Part shown: in pieces, positions 1 to 8,716 of the stretch
How the letters are laid out: the number at the start of each line of letters is the position of its first letter
Position numbering within the stretch: position 1 is the stretch's first letter
Program-made: the position numbers and the translations under genes
From: Clostridiales bacterium
Lineage (GTDB): Bacteria; Bacillota; Clostridia; UBA1381
Length of the DNA: 64,000 bases
NCBI GenBank assembly: GCA_029226975.1
Contig: JAQXZB010000037.1
Span: 33,011 to 97,010, forward strand
Direction of reading: 5' to 3'
Notes under the pieces: model-generated
The model's input: the letters and a program-made list of their open reading frames with translations, nothing else
Databases searched by the model: none
What the model was told of the DNA's origin: nothing

Positions 1-19
1 AGGCTTTAGGAGGGGTAAA

Positions 20-475
20 ATGGGCTATTTATCGGAGCTTAGAAAAAAGGTCGGACATGACCGTATTATAATGGTGGGAGCGACTGCCTTTGTCGAAAAT
101 GAAAAGGGCGAGCTTTTAATGCAGCTTCGTTCCGATACCAATGACTGGAGCTTGCCGGGCGGCAGCACAGAGCTTGGGGAAACGGTGGAGGACGCGGCAA
201 AGCGCGAGCTTTTGGAGGAAACGGGGCTGTGTGCCGAGGGTGCAGAGCTTATGGGAATATTTTCCGGGCGTGAATATTTTTACACCTATCCCAACGGCGA
301 CAAGGTGGACACGCTTACAATCCTCTTTAGGATGACCGGCATAAGCGGCAAGCTGCATATCGCAGACGATGAGAGCAAAATTTTAAAATATTTCCCGAAA
401 GACAGTCTGCCGGAGCCTTTGGAGGCGCGTACACAGATAATGTTTGGCAGGCTCAAAGAAATGGGACTTTTGTAA
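20..475 (+). CDS. Nudix hydrolase
   Basis: A 151-residue protein with a complete Nudix box (GX5EX7REUXEEXGU) at about residues 47-70, read as GGSTELGETVEDAAKRELLE followed by ETGL. The family hydrolyses nucleoside diphosphates linked to another moiety using Mg2+ held by the Glu residues of the box. The substrate cannot be told from sequence; sanitising oxidised nucleotides or ADP-ribose-type substrates are both possible. The start is supported by the strong SD AGGAGGGG 6-8 bases upstream. The gene ends just before an intrinsic terminator, so it is separate from spoVAD; its upstream neighbour lies outside the window. Confidence 0.9.
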   Translation: MGYLSELRKKVGHDRIIMVGATAFVENEKGELLMQLRSDTNDWSLPGGSTELGETVEDAAKRELLEETGLCAEGAELMGIFSGREYFYTYPNGDKVDTLTILFRMTGISGKLHIADDESKILKYFPKDSLPEPLEARTQIMFGRLKEMGLL

Positions 476-490
476 AAAAAGCTTTTGACA

Positions 491-528
491 AAAAATTGCT
501 TCTTCTTGGGTGGGAGCAATTTTTTTTT
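491..528 (+). terminator. Intrinsic terminator after the Nudix gene
   Basis: An AAAATTGCT / AGCAATTTT hairpin is followed by a run of T. It separates the Nudix gene from the spoVA genes. Confidence 0.8.
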
Positions 529-591
529 CATAAACATGTTTAAAATTCGATAAAATGCAGACCATATAATTAAAAGGGAGGGGGATTTTTT

Positions 592-1599
592 ATGAATAAA
601 AAGCTTGGAAAGCAGACGGTTGCCTTTTCACAGCCGCCTGTTATTATAAATGCGGCTGCCGTCGGCGGGCAAAAGGAGGGCGAGGGACCTCTCGGTAAGG
701 ATTTTGACGTCATAGTTCCCGATGACAAGCTGGGTCAGCAGACCTGGGAAAAGGCGGAAAGCTCATTGCAGCGGCAGACGGCGGTGCTGGCAATGGAACG
801 CGCCGGTCTTACGCCTAATGACGTGGATTATATTTTTGCCGGGGATCTTTTAAATCAATGCGTCGGAGCAAGCTACGGATTAAGAGAACTGCAAATTCCC
901 TTTTTCGGGCTTTACGGCGCCTGCTCCACAATGACCGAGAGCATTTCCTTGGGAGCAATGCTCATAGCCGGGGATTATGCAAAAAATGTAATGTGTGTTA
1001 CGTCCAGTCATTTTTGCAGTGCGGAGAAGCAGTTTCGCTATCCTCTCGAATACGGCGGTCAGCGTGCGCCGTCGGCACAGTGGACGGTGACCGCCTCTGG
1101 CTGTGCGGTGCTGTCAAAAAGCGGGGAGGGACCGAGGATAACGCAGGTCACAACCGGTAAAATCGTGGACATGGGCATAACCGATATAAGCAATATGGGC
1201 GCGGCAATGGCACCGGCGGCAATTGATACGCTGTGTGCGCATTTTGAGGATACGGGCAGCTCGCCTGAGGATTATGACCTTATTCTTACCGGGGATTTGG
1301 GTGTTGTCGGCTCGGATATACTGATAAAGCTTATGCGGGAAAACGGATATGATTTGAGCAGTCGGCACAATGACTGCGGAAAAATGATATACGATATTGA
1401 AAAGCAGGACGTACACGCCGGCGGAAGCGGCTGCGGCTGCTGCGGAAGCGTACTGTGCGGGCATATATACAAGGAGCTTAAAAGCGGAAGAATAAATAAA
1501 ATGCTTGTTATGGCAACCGGGGCATTGATGAATCCGATGGTGGTTGAGCAGGGCGAGTCAATTCCGGGTATAGCACATGCAGTAGTAATAGAAAGTTAG
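592..1599 (+). CDS. spoVAD: Stage V sporulation protein AD
   Basis: A 335-residue thiolase-fold protein, the usual SpoVAD length. It starts MNKKLGKQTVAF and carries the conserved GLYGACSTM segment around the position of the thiolase active-site Cys. SpoVAD is part of the SpoVA complex in the spore inner membrane that takes up dipicolinic acid in sporulation and releases it in germination; SpoVAD itself binds dipicolinate. The SD GGGAGGGGG lies upstream of the ATG. The gene stands directly after a terminator with no spoVAC in front, and spoVAE follows about 210 bp later behind a structured repeat. The SpoVA family is normally made in the forespore under sigma G; I could not assign a convincing sigma-G promoter. 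Confidence 0.95.
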   Translation: MNKKLGKQTVAFSQPPVIINAAAVGGQKEGEGPLGKDFDVIVPDDKLGQQTWEKAESSLQRQTAVLAMERAGLTPNDVDYIFAGDLLNQCVGASYGLRELQIPFFGLYGACSTMTESISLGAMLIAGDYAKNVMCVTSSHFCSAEKQFRYPLEYGGQRAPSAQWTVTASGCAVLSKSGEGPRITQVTTGKIVDMGITDISNMGAAMAPAAIDTLCAHFEDTGSSPEDYDLILTGDLGVVGSDILIKLMRENGYDLSSRHNDCGKMIYDIEKQDVHAGGSGCGCCGSVLCGHIYKELKSGRINKMLVMATGALMNPMVVEQGESIPGIAHAVVIES

Positions 1600-1602
1600 G
1601 AG

Positions 1603-1803
1603 ATAACGTGAAAAATAAGCTGCGCATCTCACCGCTTTTTGCTCGGGGCGGTATACTCATACAGCACCGCTCGCTGCAAAGCGGCAATCTGCATTCACCG
1701 CCAAGAAGGGCGGACGCACGTAGTGCGGCTTTTGCGAAGCAAAAGTGATGACAGGCTTCTTTTCCACGTTATGATTTATGCCGCGAATGGCGGCGGAATG
1801 GAG
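1603..1803 (+). repeat. Structured leader repeat, copy A
   Basis: One copy of a dispersed structured repeat. Outer arms ATAACGTG (1603-1610) and CACGTTAT (1765-1772) are perfectly complementary. Inside are, in order, hairpins with stems ACCGC/GCGGT, CCGCT/AGCGG, CCGCC/GGCGG, CGCAC/GTGCG and CTTTTGC/GCAAAAG. A further GCCGC/GCGGC hairpin lies just outside, and the unit runs into the SD (GGAG) of spoVAE. It lies between spoVAD and spoVAE in the direction of transcription. A GTG behind a GGAG at 1608 opens a 46-codon frame ending at TGA 1746-1748, which may be chance. Confidence 0.85.
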
Positions 1804-1809
1804 AGTATT

Positions 1810-2166
1810 ATGGATTATGTAAAGGCTTTTGTTGTGGGCGGTCTGATATGTGTTGTGGGACAGATTTTAATAGATAAAACAAAGCTTACACCGGCAAGAA
1901 TTTTGGTTACGTTTGTGGTTTTGGGAGTGGCTTTGGAGCTTATCGGAGTTTACGGACGCTTGGTGGATTTTGCCGGAGCGGGCGCTACGGTTCCGCTTAC
2001 CGGCTTTGGTTATAATTTATGCAAGGGTGTAAGAGATGCGGTTGCCCAAAACGGGGCAATGGGGATTATGACCGGCGGACTTAAGGCGGCGGCGGGCGGC
2101 ATAAGCGCCGCACTGGTTTTCGGCTTCCTTGTGGCGGTTATATTTAAGTCAAAGGCGAAAAAGTAA
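1810..2166 (+). CDS. spoVAE: Stage V sporulation protein AE
   Basis: A 118-residue integral membrane protein with about three to four hydrophobic segments and the family signature FVVGGLICVVGQILIDKTKL near the N-terminus. It is the membrane partner of SpoVAD in the dipicolinate channel complex of the spore. The ORF track starts it at 1639, but the extra 57 residues are translated from the structured repeat (the same peptide precedes yggS), so I place the start at the ATG at 1810, after GGAG. With that start the length matches the family. It is separated from spoVAD by the repeat and followed by a terminator. Confidence 0.93.
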   Translation: MDYVKAFVVGGLICVVGQILIDKTKLTPARILVTFVVLGVALELIGVYGRLVDFAGAGATVPLTGFGYNLCKGVRDAVAQNGAMGIMTGGLKAAAGGISAALVFGFLVAVIFKSKAKK

Positions 2167-2213
2167 AAAAACTTTTGATAAAGCTGCGCCTTTGGCGCAA
2201 GGTAAGTTTTTTT
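2166..2213 (+). terminator. Intrinsic terminator after spoVAE
   Basis: A compound hairpin: outer arms AAAAAACTT and AAGTTTTTTT enclose an inner TGCGCC/GGCGCA stem, ending in T7. Confidence 0.7.
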
Positions 2214-2219
2214 GCTAAT

Positions 2220-2307
2220 AGGAAATTGAGAAATTTCCTCTTAGATAAAAAAGCTTTTGACAAAGCTTGCGGCTGCGGTTTTTGAATGGGAATTTAAAAA
2301 CCGCAGC
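2220..2307. other. Two further perfect hairpins between spoVAE and tRNA-Gly
   Basis: AGGAAATT/AATTTCCT (2220-2239) and a 12-bp perfect stem GCTGCGGTTTTT/AAAAACCGCAGC (2272-2307) with a 12-base loop. The second ends 9 bases before the -35 box of the tRNA promoter. Neither has a T-run on the plus strand, so these are hairpins of unknown role. Confidence 0.6.
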
Positions 2308-2316
2308 AAAAAAATC

Positions 2317-2345
2317 TTGACTTAATACATAAAATATGGTATAAT
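2317..2345 (+). promoter_or_regulatory. Sigma-A promoter of tRNA-Gly
   Basis: TTGACT, 17-bp spacer, TATAAT, ending 9 bases before the tRNA 5' end. Confidence 0.85.
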
Positions 2346-2354
2346 AGATGTAAT

Positions 2355-2428
2355 GCAGGTGTAGTTTAGCGGTAAAATACAAGCTTCCCAAGCTTGGGTT
2401 GTGGGTTCGACTCCCATCATCTGCTCCA
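2355..2428 (+). tRNA. tRNA-Gly (anticodon CCC)
   Basis: A 74-base cloverleaf including an encoded CCA. The acceptor stem GCAGGTG pairs with CATCTGC (one G-T pair). The anticodon stem CAAGC/GCTTG holds the loop TTCCCAA, giving anticodon CCC, which reads GGG glycine codons. The T arm is GTGGG-TTCGACT-CCCAT. It has its own promoter and a terminator directly downstream, so it is a single-gene transcription unit. Confidence 0.93.
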
Positions 2429-2432
2429 CATC

Positions 2433-2462
2433 ACAGCGAGCCTTTCGGTTCGCTGTTTTTTT
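2433..2462 (+). terminator. Terminator of tRNA-Gly
   Basis: An ACAGCGA/TCGCTGT stem with T7. Confidence 0.85.
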
Positions 2463-2467
2463 GGGGT

Positions 2468-2505
2468 AAAAAAAGAGCGCGGCATAAGCGACTGCCGTAC
2501 TCTTA
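2468..2505 (-). terminator. Terminator of the SSB-like gene
   Basis: On the minus strand, an AAGAG..CGGCA / TGCCG..CTCTT hairpin followed by T6, just after the stop at 2511. Confidence 0.75.
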
Positions 2506-2510
2506 ATGTG

Positions 2511-3179
2511 TTATTCTTCGATATTCTCCTCAATCGGAGCGGCTTCCTCCTCGGGAGCCTCCTCCTCGGTTACAAGCTCCATGCGGTTTATGGAAACCTC
2601 ATAGGCGGTTTTGGTTATGGTTTCATCCTCGGAAATCCGCTTTTGGTAATTTCTGGACTGTATGCGTCCCCATACCTTTACATTATCGCCCACGTTAAGG
2701 CTCTTTGCAAAGCGGGCGTTTCTGCCCCAGGCTATAATGGGGATATAGTCGGATTTGTTGTAGCTTCTGTTTACCGCAAGCAGAATATCCGTAATCTCCC
2801 TGCCGAACGGCGTGGTGCGGTATACCGGCGGCTTGCATATGTAGCCGTTTAAGTACAGAATATTCGGGTTTTTGCTCTCGTCCTCATCGTAATGCATAAT
2901 ATCCTTTGCGAATACGGTAAGAATAAGGCGATTGTCGCCGTTTTCATAGCTGTTGTAGGAACGGAACTGACCGGTTATTTCAACCTTGTCGCCGATATTG
3001 TAGGTGCCGTCCATGATAAGCCTTTCGGAAATCATTATGCGCACATTGTCATATGTGCCGCTCAGGCGCGGAATTTTCACCGTAAAGGTGTAGAACTTCT
3101 CCGCATAAATTTCGTGATTTAATTTGAATTCGTCCTCAATAGTGCCAATCACGGTGGCTTGGTTGTTGGTGTTATCCAT
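2511..3179 (-). CDS. Single-stranded DNA-binding protein with two OB folds
   Basis: A 222-residue acidic protein. I see two successive OB-fold/SSB-like halves: residues 1-100 (IYAEKFYTFTVKIPRLSGTY...) and 105-200 (LNGYICKPPVYRTTPFGREI..., with the SSB-like segment IIAWGRNARFAKSLNVGDNV). The C-terminus is a Glu-rich tail. The family binds single-stranded DNA in replication and repair. The normal SSB has one OB fold per chain and a tail ending in DDDIPF; this one has two folds and an EENIEE end, so it is probably an accessory SSB rather than the main one. It starts at ATG 3179 after AGGAGG. The 240 bases upstream (3180-3422) are AT-rich and I see no gene in them. Confidence 0.8.
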   Translation of the reverse strand: MDNTNNQATVIGTIEDEFKLNHEIYAEKFYTFTVKIPRLSGTYDNVRIMISERLIMDGTYNIGDKVEITGQFRSYNSYENGDNRLILTVFAKDIMHYDEDESKNPNILYLNGYICKPPVYRTTPFGREITDILLAVNRSYNKSDYIPIIAWGRNARFAKSLNVGDNVKVWGRIQSRNYQKRISEDETITKTAYEVSINRMELVTEEEAPEEEAAPIEENIEE

Positions 3180-3422
3180 AATTCGATCCTCCTTAGTTTT
3201 TGATCATCAGTTATACATATTCCGAAAAACGGTAAAATATTCCTCGTTTATAAAAATATCATATAAATATCTTTAACAGCATTATACTATTAAATTGTAA
3301 ACAAAATATAAACTTGGGGTTAATAATGTTTTAATTATTTTTGGGATTGGACAATTTGCCTTAAAAACAGTCTAAAAAGCCTAAAAATCGTATACAGACA
3401 ATAAATAATTACGGTTTTGGGG

Positions 3423-3451
3423 TTGACAAAGAGAGTAAAAAATGAGATAAT
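3423..3451 (+). promoter_or_regulatory. Sigma-A promoter for the small membrane gene and valS
   Basis: TTGACA, 17-bp spacer, GATAAT; it lies 44 bases before the ATG of the small membrane protein gene. Confidence 0.75.
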
Positions 3452-3494
3452 TAAAAGATGAATATTGGTTTTGCGGCAGAAAGGGGCAGAATGT

Positions 3495-3686
3495 ATGATT
3501 ATTAGGATAACAGCCGTCATTATCGGCCTGCTGGTGCTTTTAATGTCCTTTCGCAGTGAATGGATATTAAGAAATATCATAAAGATAGATGAGCCGTCCG
3601 ATAAGCAGATTCTTACGCTTAAGTCGGCCGCACTGGCAGCCGCCGTTATATTATTTATTGTTGTTACAGTTATATTAAAGATTTAA
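3495..3686 (+). CDS. Small membrane protein of unknown function
   Basis: A 63-residue protein with two hydrophobic helices, residues 2-18 ([16 protein letters not shown]) and 45-62 ([18 protein letters not shown]), joined by a polar loop. I do not recognise a family. The track places the start at a TTG at 3465; the ATG at 3495 is preferred because AAAGGGG lies 9 bases upstream. It is the first gene after a good promoter and is 17 bp ahead of valS, so the two are probably co-transcribed. Confidence 0.6.
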   Translation: MIIRITAVIIGLLVLLMSFRSEWILRNIIKIDEPSDKQILTLKSAALAAAVILFIVVTVILKI

Positions 3687-3703
3687 AACCGGAGGATATT
3701 ATA

Positions 3704-6361
3704 ATGGAAGACGCAAAAAACATAGCAAAAACCTACGACCCTGCCTCGTTTGAGGAAAAGTGGTACAACGAATGGGTTGAAAAGGGGTATTTCCACGCCG
3801 AGCCTAATCCCGACAAAAAGCCCTTTACCATCGTTATCCCACCCCCCAACGTAACAGGGCAGCTTCATATGGGACACGCTTTGGACGAAACCCTACAGGA
3901 CATTTTGATAAGATATAAAAGAATGCAGGGCTATGAGGCACTGTGGGTTCCCGGCACCGACCATGCCGGAATTGCAACTCAGATAAAGGTTGAGGAGGAT
4001 TTAAGAGTTAACGAGGGGCTTACACGCTACGACTTGGGCAGAGAAAAATTCCTCGAAAGAGTATGGGACTGGAAGAATAAGTTCGGAAGCCGGATTATAA
4101 ATCAGCTAAAGAAAATAGGCTCGTCCTGCGATTGGGACAGAGAACGCTTTACCATGGACGAGGGCTGTTCCGAGGCGGTTAAGGAGGTTTTTGTAAACCT
4201 CTATAACAAGGGACTTATCTACAAGGGCAACAGGATAATCAACTGGTGTCCCCACTGCTTGACGGCGCTTTCGGACGCAGAGGTTGAGCATGAGGAGCAG
4301 GCGGGACATTTCTGGCATATTAAATATCCCGTTAAGGACAGCGATGAATTTGTAATCATAGCCACCACAAGACCCGAAACCCTTTTCGGCGATACCGCCG
4401 TTGCGGTAAATCCCGAGGACGAAAGATATACGGCTCTGGTTGGCAAAACCCTTATACTGCCGCTTACCGGCAGGGAAATTCCGGTTATTGCGGACGAGTA
4501 TGTTGACAAGGAATTCGGAACGGGCTGCGTAAAGATTACCCCGGCTCACGACCCCAACGACTTTGAGGTTGGAAAAAGACATGACCTTGAGGTTATAAAG
4601 GTAATGAACGATGACGCCACAATGAATTCTTATGCCGGAAAATACGAGGGCATGGACAGATACGAATGCCGAAAAGCCATGGTTGAGGATTTAAAGGAAA
4701 TGGGGCTTTTGGTAAAAATCGAGGAGCACAGCCATAATGTAGGTACCTGCTACAGATGTAAAACCACCGTTGAGCCGGTAGCGTCAAAGCAGTGGTTCGT
4801 TAAGATGAAGCCGCTTGCAGAGCCGGCAATCGAGGCGGTAAGGTCGGGAAGCTCCAAATTTGGTCCCGAAAGATTTTCAAAGATATACATGAACTGGATG
4901 GAGAATGTTCAGGACTGGTGTATTTCAAGACAGCTTTGGTGGGGACACAGAATCCCGGCGTATTACTGCGAGAAATGCGGTACTCATGAGGAACCGAAGA
5001 TTTTCGTTTCAAAGGAGGAAATGACCGTCTGCCCGGACTGCGGAGCACCCTTAAAGCGCGATGAGGACGTGCTTGACACATGGTTCTCCTCGGCACTGTG
5101 GCCGTTCTCGACCTTGGGCTGGCCCGAAAATACAAAGGAACTGGAGTATTTTTACCCCACAAGCGTACTTGTTACGGGCTATGACATAATATTCTTCTGG
5201 GTTGCGAGAATGATTTTCTCGGCAATGGAGCATACCGGCAAGGCACCCTTTGAGCATATCTTTATTCACGGTCTTGTAAGGGACAGCCAAGGAAGAAAAA
5301 TGAGCAAATCCCTCGGCAACGGCATAGACCCCTTGGAGATAATAGACCAATACGGTGCGGACGCGCTGAGATTTACCCTCGCAACGGGAAATGCGCCCGG
5401 AAACGATATGCGTTTCTATACCGAAAGAGTTGAGGCAAGCCGAAACTTTGCAAACAAGATATGGAACGCGTCCAGATTTACGCTGATGAATTTGGATATA
5501 ACCGAAAACAAGCTTCCCGATAAGGACAAGCTTCAGACCGAGGACAAGTGGATACTTTCCAAATACAACAGGGTTGTAAAAGAGGTTATAGATAATCTTG
5601 ACAAGTTTGAGCTGGGCGTTGCTCTTTCAAAGCTATATGACTTTATATGGGACAGCTTCTGCGACTGGTATATCGAGCTTGTAAAGCCGAGATTGTTTGA
5701 CAAGGAAAACAAAACCGCCGAAACGGCGCAGTATGTGCTTACTTATGTTCTGTCCAACACAATGAAGCTTCTGCACCCATTTATGCCCTTTATTACCGAG
5801 GAAATATGGCAGCATCTTCCCCACGAGGGCGAGAGCATCGTAATAAGCTCTTATCCCGAATTTGACGAGGGACTTGTGTTTGAGGACGAGGAAAAGGACA
5901 TGGAAATGATTATGGAGGCGATTTCTGCCGTAAGAAACAGAAGAGCGGAAATGAATGTACCGCCTTCAAGGAAAGCGCAGCTTATAATCGTTACGGACAA
6001 AACAGATACCTTTATGAGGGGCGCAATGTTCTTTGAAAGACTCGCTTCGGCAAGCGGCGTGACCGTAAAAACCGACAAGTCGGGCATAAGCGACAATGCG
6101 GTAAATATCGTTGTGGGCGGAGCGGAGATATTCCTGCCCCTTGAGGAGCTTGTTGACCGGGATAAGGAGCTTGAACGCTTAAAGGGCGAGAAAAAGAAGC
6201 TTGAGGGCGAAATAAAGCGCGTTGAGGGCAAGCTTTCAAACAAGGGCTTTGTTGAAAAGGCTCCCGAAAAGGTTGTAGCCGAGGAACGTGAAAAGGGAGA
6301 AAAGTACAAAGCAATGCTCGACAAGGTTATAGAGAGCATAAACGCAATGGAAAATATGTAA
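3704..6361 (+). CDS. valS: Valyl-tRNA synthetase
   Basis: An 885-residue class I aminoacyl-tRNA synthetase of full family length that charges tRNA-Val in the cytoplasm. The HIGH-type motif is in [15 protein letters not shown] (about residue 45), the KMSKS motif in [11 protein letters not shown] (about residue 530). The CP1 editing domain lies between them, and the C-terminal 60 residues form the coiled-coil arm typical of ValRS ([20 protein letters not shown]). CxxC pairs around residues 425 and 445 look like a zinc-binding knuckle. The start follows GGAGG. It is followed by folC, an order common in Firmicutes. Confidence 0.98.
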   Translation: MEDAKNIAKTYDPASFEEKWYNEWVEKGYFHAEPNPDKKPFTIVIPPPNVTGQLHMGHALDETLQDILIRYKRMQGYEALWVPGTDHAGIATQIKVEEDLRVNEGLTRYDLGREKFLERVWDWKNKFGSRIINQLKKIGSSCDWDRERFTMDEGCSEAVKEVFVNLYNKGLIYKGNRIINWCPHCLTALSDAEVEHEEQAGHFWHIKYPVKDSDEFVIIATTRPETLFGDTAVAVNPEDERYTALVGKTLILPLTGREIPVIADEYVDKEFGTGCVKITPAHDPNDFEVGKRHDLEVIKVMNDDATMNSYAGKYEGMDRYECRKAMVEDLKEMGLLVKIEEHSHNVGTCYRCKTTVEPVASKQWFVKMKPLAEPAIEAVRSGSSKFGPERFSKIYMNWMENVQDWCISRQLWWGHRIPAYYCEKCGTHEEPKIFVSKEEMTVCPDCGAPLKRDEDVLDTWFSSALWPFSTLGWPENTKELEYFYPTSVLVTGYDIIFFWVARMIFSAMEHTGKAPFEHIFIHGLVRDSQGRKMSKSLGNGIDPLEIIDQYGADALRFTLATGNAPGNDMRFYTERVEASRNFANKIWNASRFTLMNLDITENKLPDKDKLQTEDKWILSKYNRVVKEVIDNLDKFELGVALSKLYDFIWDSFCDWYIELVKPRLFDKENKTAETAQYVLTYVLSNTMKLLHPFMPFITEEIWQHLPHEGESIVISSYPEFDEGLVFEDEEKDMEMIMEAISAVRNRRAEMNVPPSRKAQLIIVTDKTDTFMRGAMFFERLASASGVTVKTDKSGISDNAVNIVVGGAEIFLPLEELVDRDKELERLKGEKKKLEGEIKRVEGKLSNKGFVEKAPEKVVAEEREKGEKYKAMLDKVIESINAMENM

Positions 6362-6379
6362 AAAGCTTCAATTATCTGA

Positions 6380-6401
6380 GAGCGGCTCGGCAGAGCCGCT
6401 C
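6380..6401. other. Perfect 9-bp hairpin between valS and folC
   Basis: GAGCGGCTC-GGCA-GAGCCGCTC with no following T-run, 18 bases after the valS stop. It may slow decay or attenuate rather than end transcription. Confidence 0.55.
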
Positions 6402-6421
6402 ATTGCGTTAGGAGGATTAAG

Positions 6422-7654
6422 ATGAATTATGATGAGGCAATAGAATATATACATTCCATACCCAAATTTATAAGACCACTGGGGAATGTAAAGCTTGCCG
6501 CACTGCTTAAAGCCCTGGGCAATCCCCAGGACAAGCTTAAATTCGTGCATATAGCCGGAACAAACGGCAAGGGCTCGGCGGCGGCAATGCTTTCGGCAAT
6601 GCTTACGGCTCAGGGGTACAAAACAGGAATGTATACCTCGCCCTTTATAGAGGTGTTTAACGAGAGAATACAGATAAACGGGGAAAATATTCCCGATGAG
6701 CGGCTTGCGGCACTGACGGAGCGGGTACGGGACGCAATGGGAGAAAATCAAGTATCCGAATTTGCGTTTATAACGGCTGCGGCATTTTTGTATTTTTATG
6801 AGGAGGGCTGTGATTGGGTGGTTGCCGAGGCCGGAATGGGCGGCAGATTGGATGCTACCAATATTATAAAAAAGCCTGCCGTATCGGTTATAATGTCAAT
6901 ATCCCTTGACCATATGCAGTATTTGGGAAATACGGTGGAGGAAATTGCAAGGGAAAAGTGCGGAATTATAAAGGAGGGCTGTCCCGTTGTGTCCTATCCG
7001 AATTTTGAGGTCAGGGATATAATAAAAAGCTCTGCAAAGGCAAAGGCCGCACCGCTGATTTTTGCAGGCGTACCGACGCGCGCAGAGGGCGGCTTTATAT
7101 ACGGCGGCAGGGAATATGCCCTTTCCCTTGCCGGTGCGTATCAGCCTCAAAACGCCGCAGTGGCAATCGAGGCGGCGCGGGTAATCGGCATTTGTGAAAA
7201 TGCGGTTTATGAGGGCTTAAAAAATGTGCGCTGGCCGGCAAGATTTGAGTATATTGCGGATAATATCGTTATTGACGGAGCGCATAATATTGACGGAATA
7301 AAGGAGCTTGTAAAATGTCTTGATCAAACCGGTCGGCGCATAGTAATTTTAGCTGCCATGATGGAGGATAAGGCCTGTGAGGAATGTATGAGTATCCTTT
7401 CGGGGGCGGCGGATAAAATTATTACAACACAGCTTTCCATGCCCCGCTGCATAAGCGATAAAGGGCTTGCAAAATACTGCGGCGGCGAAGCGGCGGGAGA
7501 GCCTAAAGCGGCATTGGAGCGCGCTCTGGAGATAGCGGGAGAGGACGGGCTTGTGTGCGTATGCGGCTCGTTATACCTTGCCGGCGAGATAAAACGGCTC
7601 AAAAAAGTATGTGCAGGCACTGTCAAGGCTTTTAGCTTATCGCCGGGAGAATAA
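6422..7654 (+). CDS. folC: Folylpolyglutamate synthase / dihydrofolate synthase
   Basis: A 410-residue Mur-ligase-type ATP-dependent enzyme that adds glutamate to dihydropteroate or folates. The P-loop is HIAGTNGKGSAAAML at about residue 40, the KPAVSVIMSISLDHMQYLGN segment is at 155-175, and the C-terminal domain begins near WPARFEYI. The start follows AGGAGG. It lies 60 bp downstream of valS with a hairpin between. Its last 23 bases overlap the 3' end of the convergent histidine kinase gene. Confidence 0.95.
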   Translation: MNYDEAIEYIHSIPKFIRPLGNVKLAALLKALGNPQDKLKFVHIAGTNGKGSAAAMLSAMLTAQGYKTGMYTSPFIEVFNERIQINGENIPDERLAALTERVRDAMGENQVSEFAFITAAAFLYFYEEGCDWVVAEAGMGGRLDATNIIKKPAVSVIMSISLDHMQYLGNTVEEIAREKCGIIKEGCPVVSYPNFEVRDIIKSSAKAKAAPLIFAGVPTRAEGGFIYGGREYALSLAGAYQPQNAAVAIEAARVIGICENAVYEGLKNVRWPARFEYIADNIVIDGAHNIDGIKELVKCLDQTGRRIVILAAMMEDKACEECMSILSGAADKIITTQLSMPRCISDKGLAKYCGGEAAGEPKAALERALEIAGEDGLVCVCGSLYLAGEIKRLKKVCAGTVKAFSLSPGE

Positions 7655-8666
7655 CCTGGAATATGGTATACTCGCCTAACCTTGATTTGCAGAGTATCGT
7701 ACCGGAATGGTAGTTGATTGTTTTTAATACGGTTGAAAGACCGATACCCATATTATTTGAGCTTTGCTTGGAGGAGTAAAGGGGTCTGAATATTTTTTTA
7801 CGGGCGTTTTTTCGTATTACGCAGCCGTTGTCGTAGAAATTGATAACGGCTGAGCCGTCCTCCGTAAAAAGCGACACCTTTATCGAGGGGTTTAAAATCC
7901 CCTCGGTGGCCTCCACAGAGTTGTTTATAATATTTGTAAACGCCTCCTTAAGGTCATCGCGGCTGCCGTTTATAAACACGTCCTCCGAAGGAAAGTCGGA
8001 GGTCAGGCTTAGATTTGGTATTGCTTGAAACTGAAGCAGCAGTTCATTTAAAAGCTCCGTAAGATTAAGCTTTGTTTTTTGGGTTGTAAAATCATAGCTT
8101 AAAATAATGCTGTCGAGCATCTGCCGCGACTGCTCATAGGAGGTTTGAGAAATACTTTTTATATTTTCAATGGCGGCATTTACCATAATGTTGTCTGTTT
8201 TTACATTGCTTTCAAGTATGCTGCTGAAGCGGTCTATGGCAAAGAATGCGTTTTTATATTTATGAAATATTGTTTTTAACATCTCATCATTTTGCAGCTC
8301 CGAGTTCTTTTCACTTCGGCGCGTGGTTATATTAAAGGTCAAAGAAAAGTCACAGTATATAATTATGTAAACCAAAATAACTATGGCAATGGACAGGAAA
8401 AGCTCGGTGTATTTTGAATTTACCGAAAACATCGTACCGATTTTACCCGTCATCAGGCTGTTTGTTACGGGCATGGAGTTTATATCACAGCGCATGGGAT
8501 AGTAATTGCTGTAGGGGTTGGTAAAGAGTATAAAGCCCATGGTAAATTCAATCACAAAAATATAGAGCGAGGTACCCAAAATATATTTTTTCTTTGAAAA
8601 AATCTTCGTTTTGCGGTACTGATACGCCAAGTGTATAAGCGGCAGCAGGAAATATACAATAAGCAC
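7632..8666 (-). CDS. GHKL sensor histidine kinase, C-terminal part of a probably frameshifted gene
   Basis: The readable part has two hydrophobic stretches at its start, a candidate phospho-acceptor region (KTIFHKYKNAFFAI, about residue 130), an N box (DDLKEAFTNIINNSVEAT) and a G box (MGIGLSTVLKTINYHSG), so it is an ATPase of the GHKL / AgrC-like type. The start used here is a GTG with no clear SD. The same frame stays open for about 45 more codons upstream, reading RFKYKIWNYCISYGKSDPLE, which overlaps the last codons of the membrane-protein ORF at 8717-9121. One missing T near 8732-8736 (CAAATTTTAT on the plus strand) would explain the split. No response regulator gene is adjacent. Confidence 0.8.
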   Translation of the reverse strand: MLIVYFLLPLIHLAYQYRKTKIFSKKKYILGTSLYIFVIEFTMGFILFTNPYSNYYPMRCDINSMPVTNSLMTGKIGTMFSVNSKYTELFLSIAIVILVYIIIYCDFSLTFNITTRRSEKNSELQNDEMLKTIFHKYKNAFFAIDRFSSILESNVKTDNIMVNAAIENIKSISQTSYEQSRQMLDSIILSYDFTTQKTKLNLTELLNELLLQFQAIPNLSLTSDFPSEDVFINGSRDDLKEAFTNIINNSVEATEGILNPSIKVSLFTEDGSAVINFYDNGCVIRKNARKKIFRPLYSSKQSSNNMGIGLSTVLKTINYHSGTILCKSRLGEYTIFQVILPAIS

Positions 8667-8716
8667 CAGGCTGTTTATTATTACCAGCGGCTCTAAAGGG
8701 TCGCTTTTGCCGTAGC

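Noticed and set aside
1639-1809. N-terminal extension of spoVAE in the ORF track
   Set aside because: The extra residues come from the structured repeat and recur before yggS; the ATG at 1810 with its SD gives the family length.
5851-6339. 162-residue minus-strand ORF inside valS
   Set aside because: Ser-rich shadow of the valS coiled-coil region.
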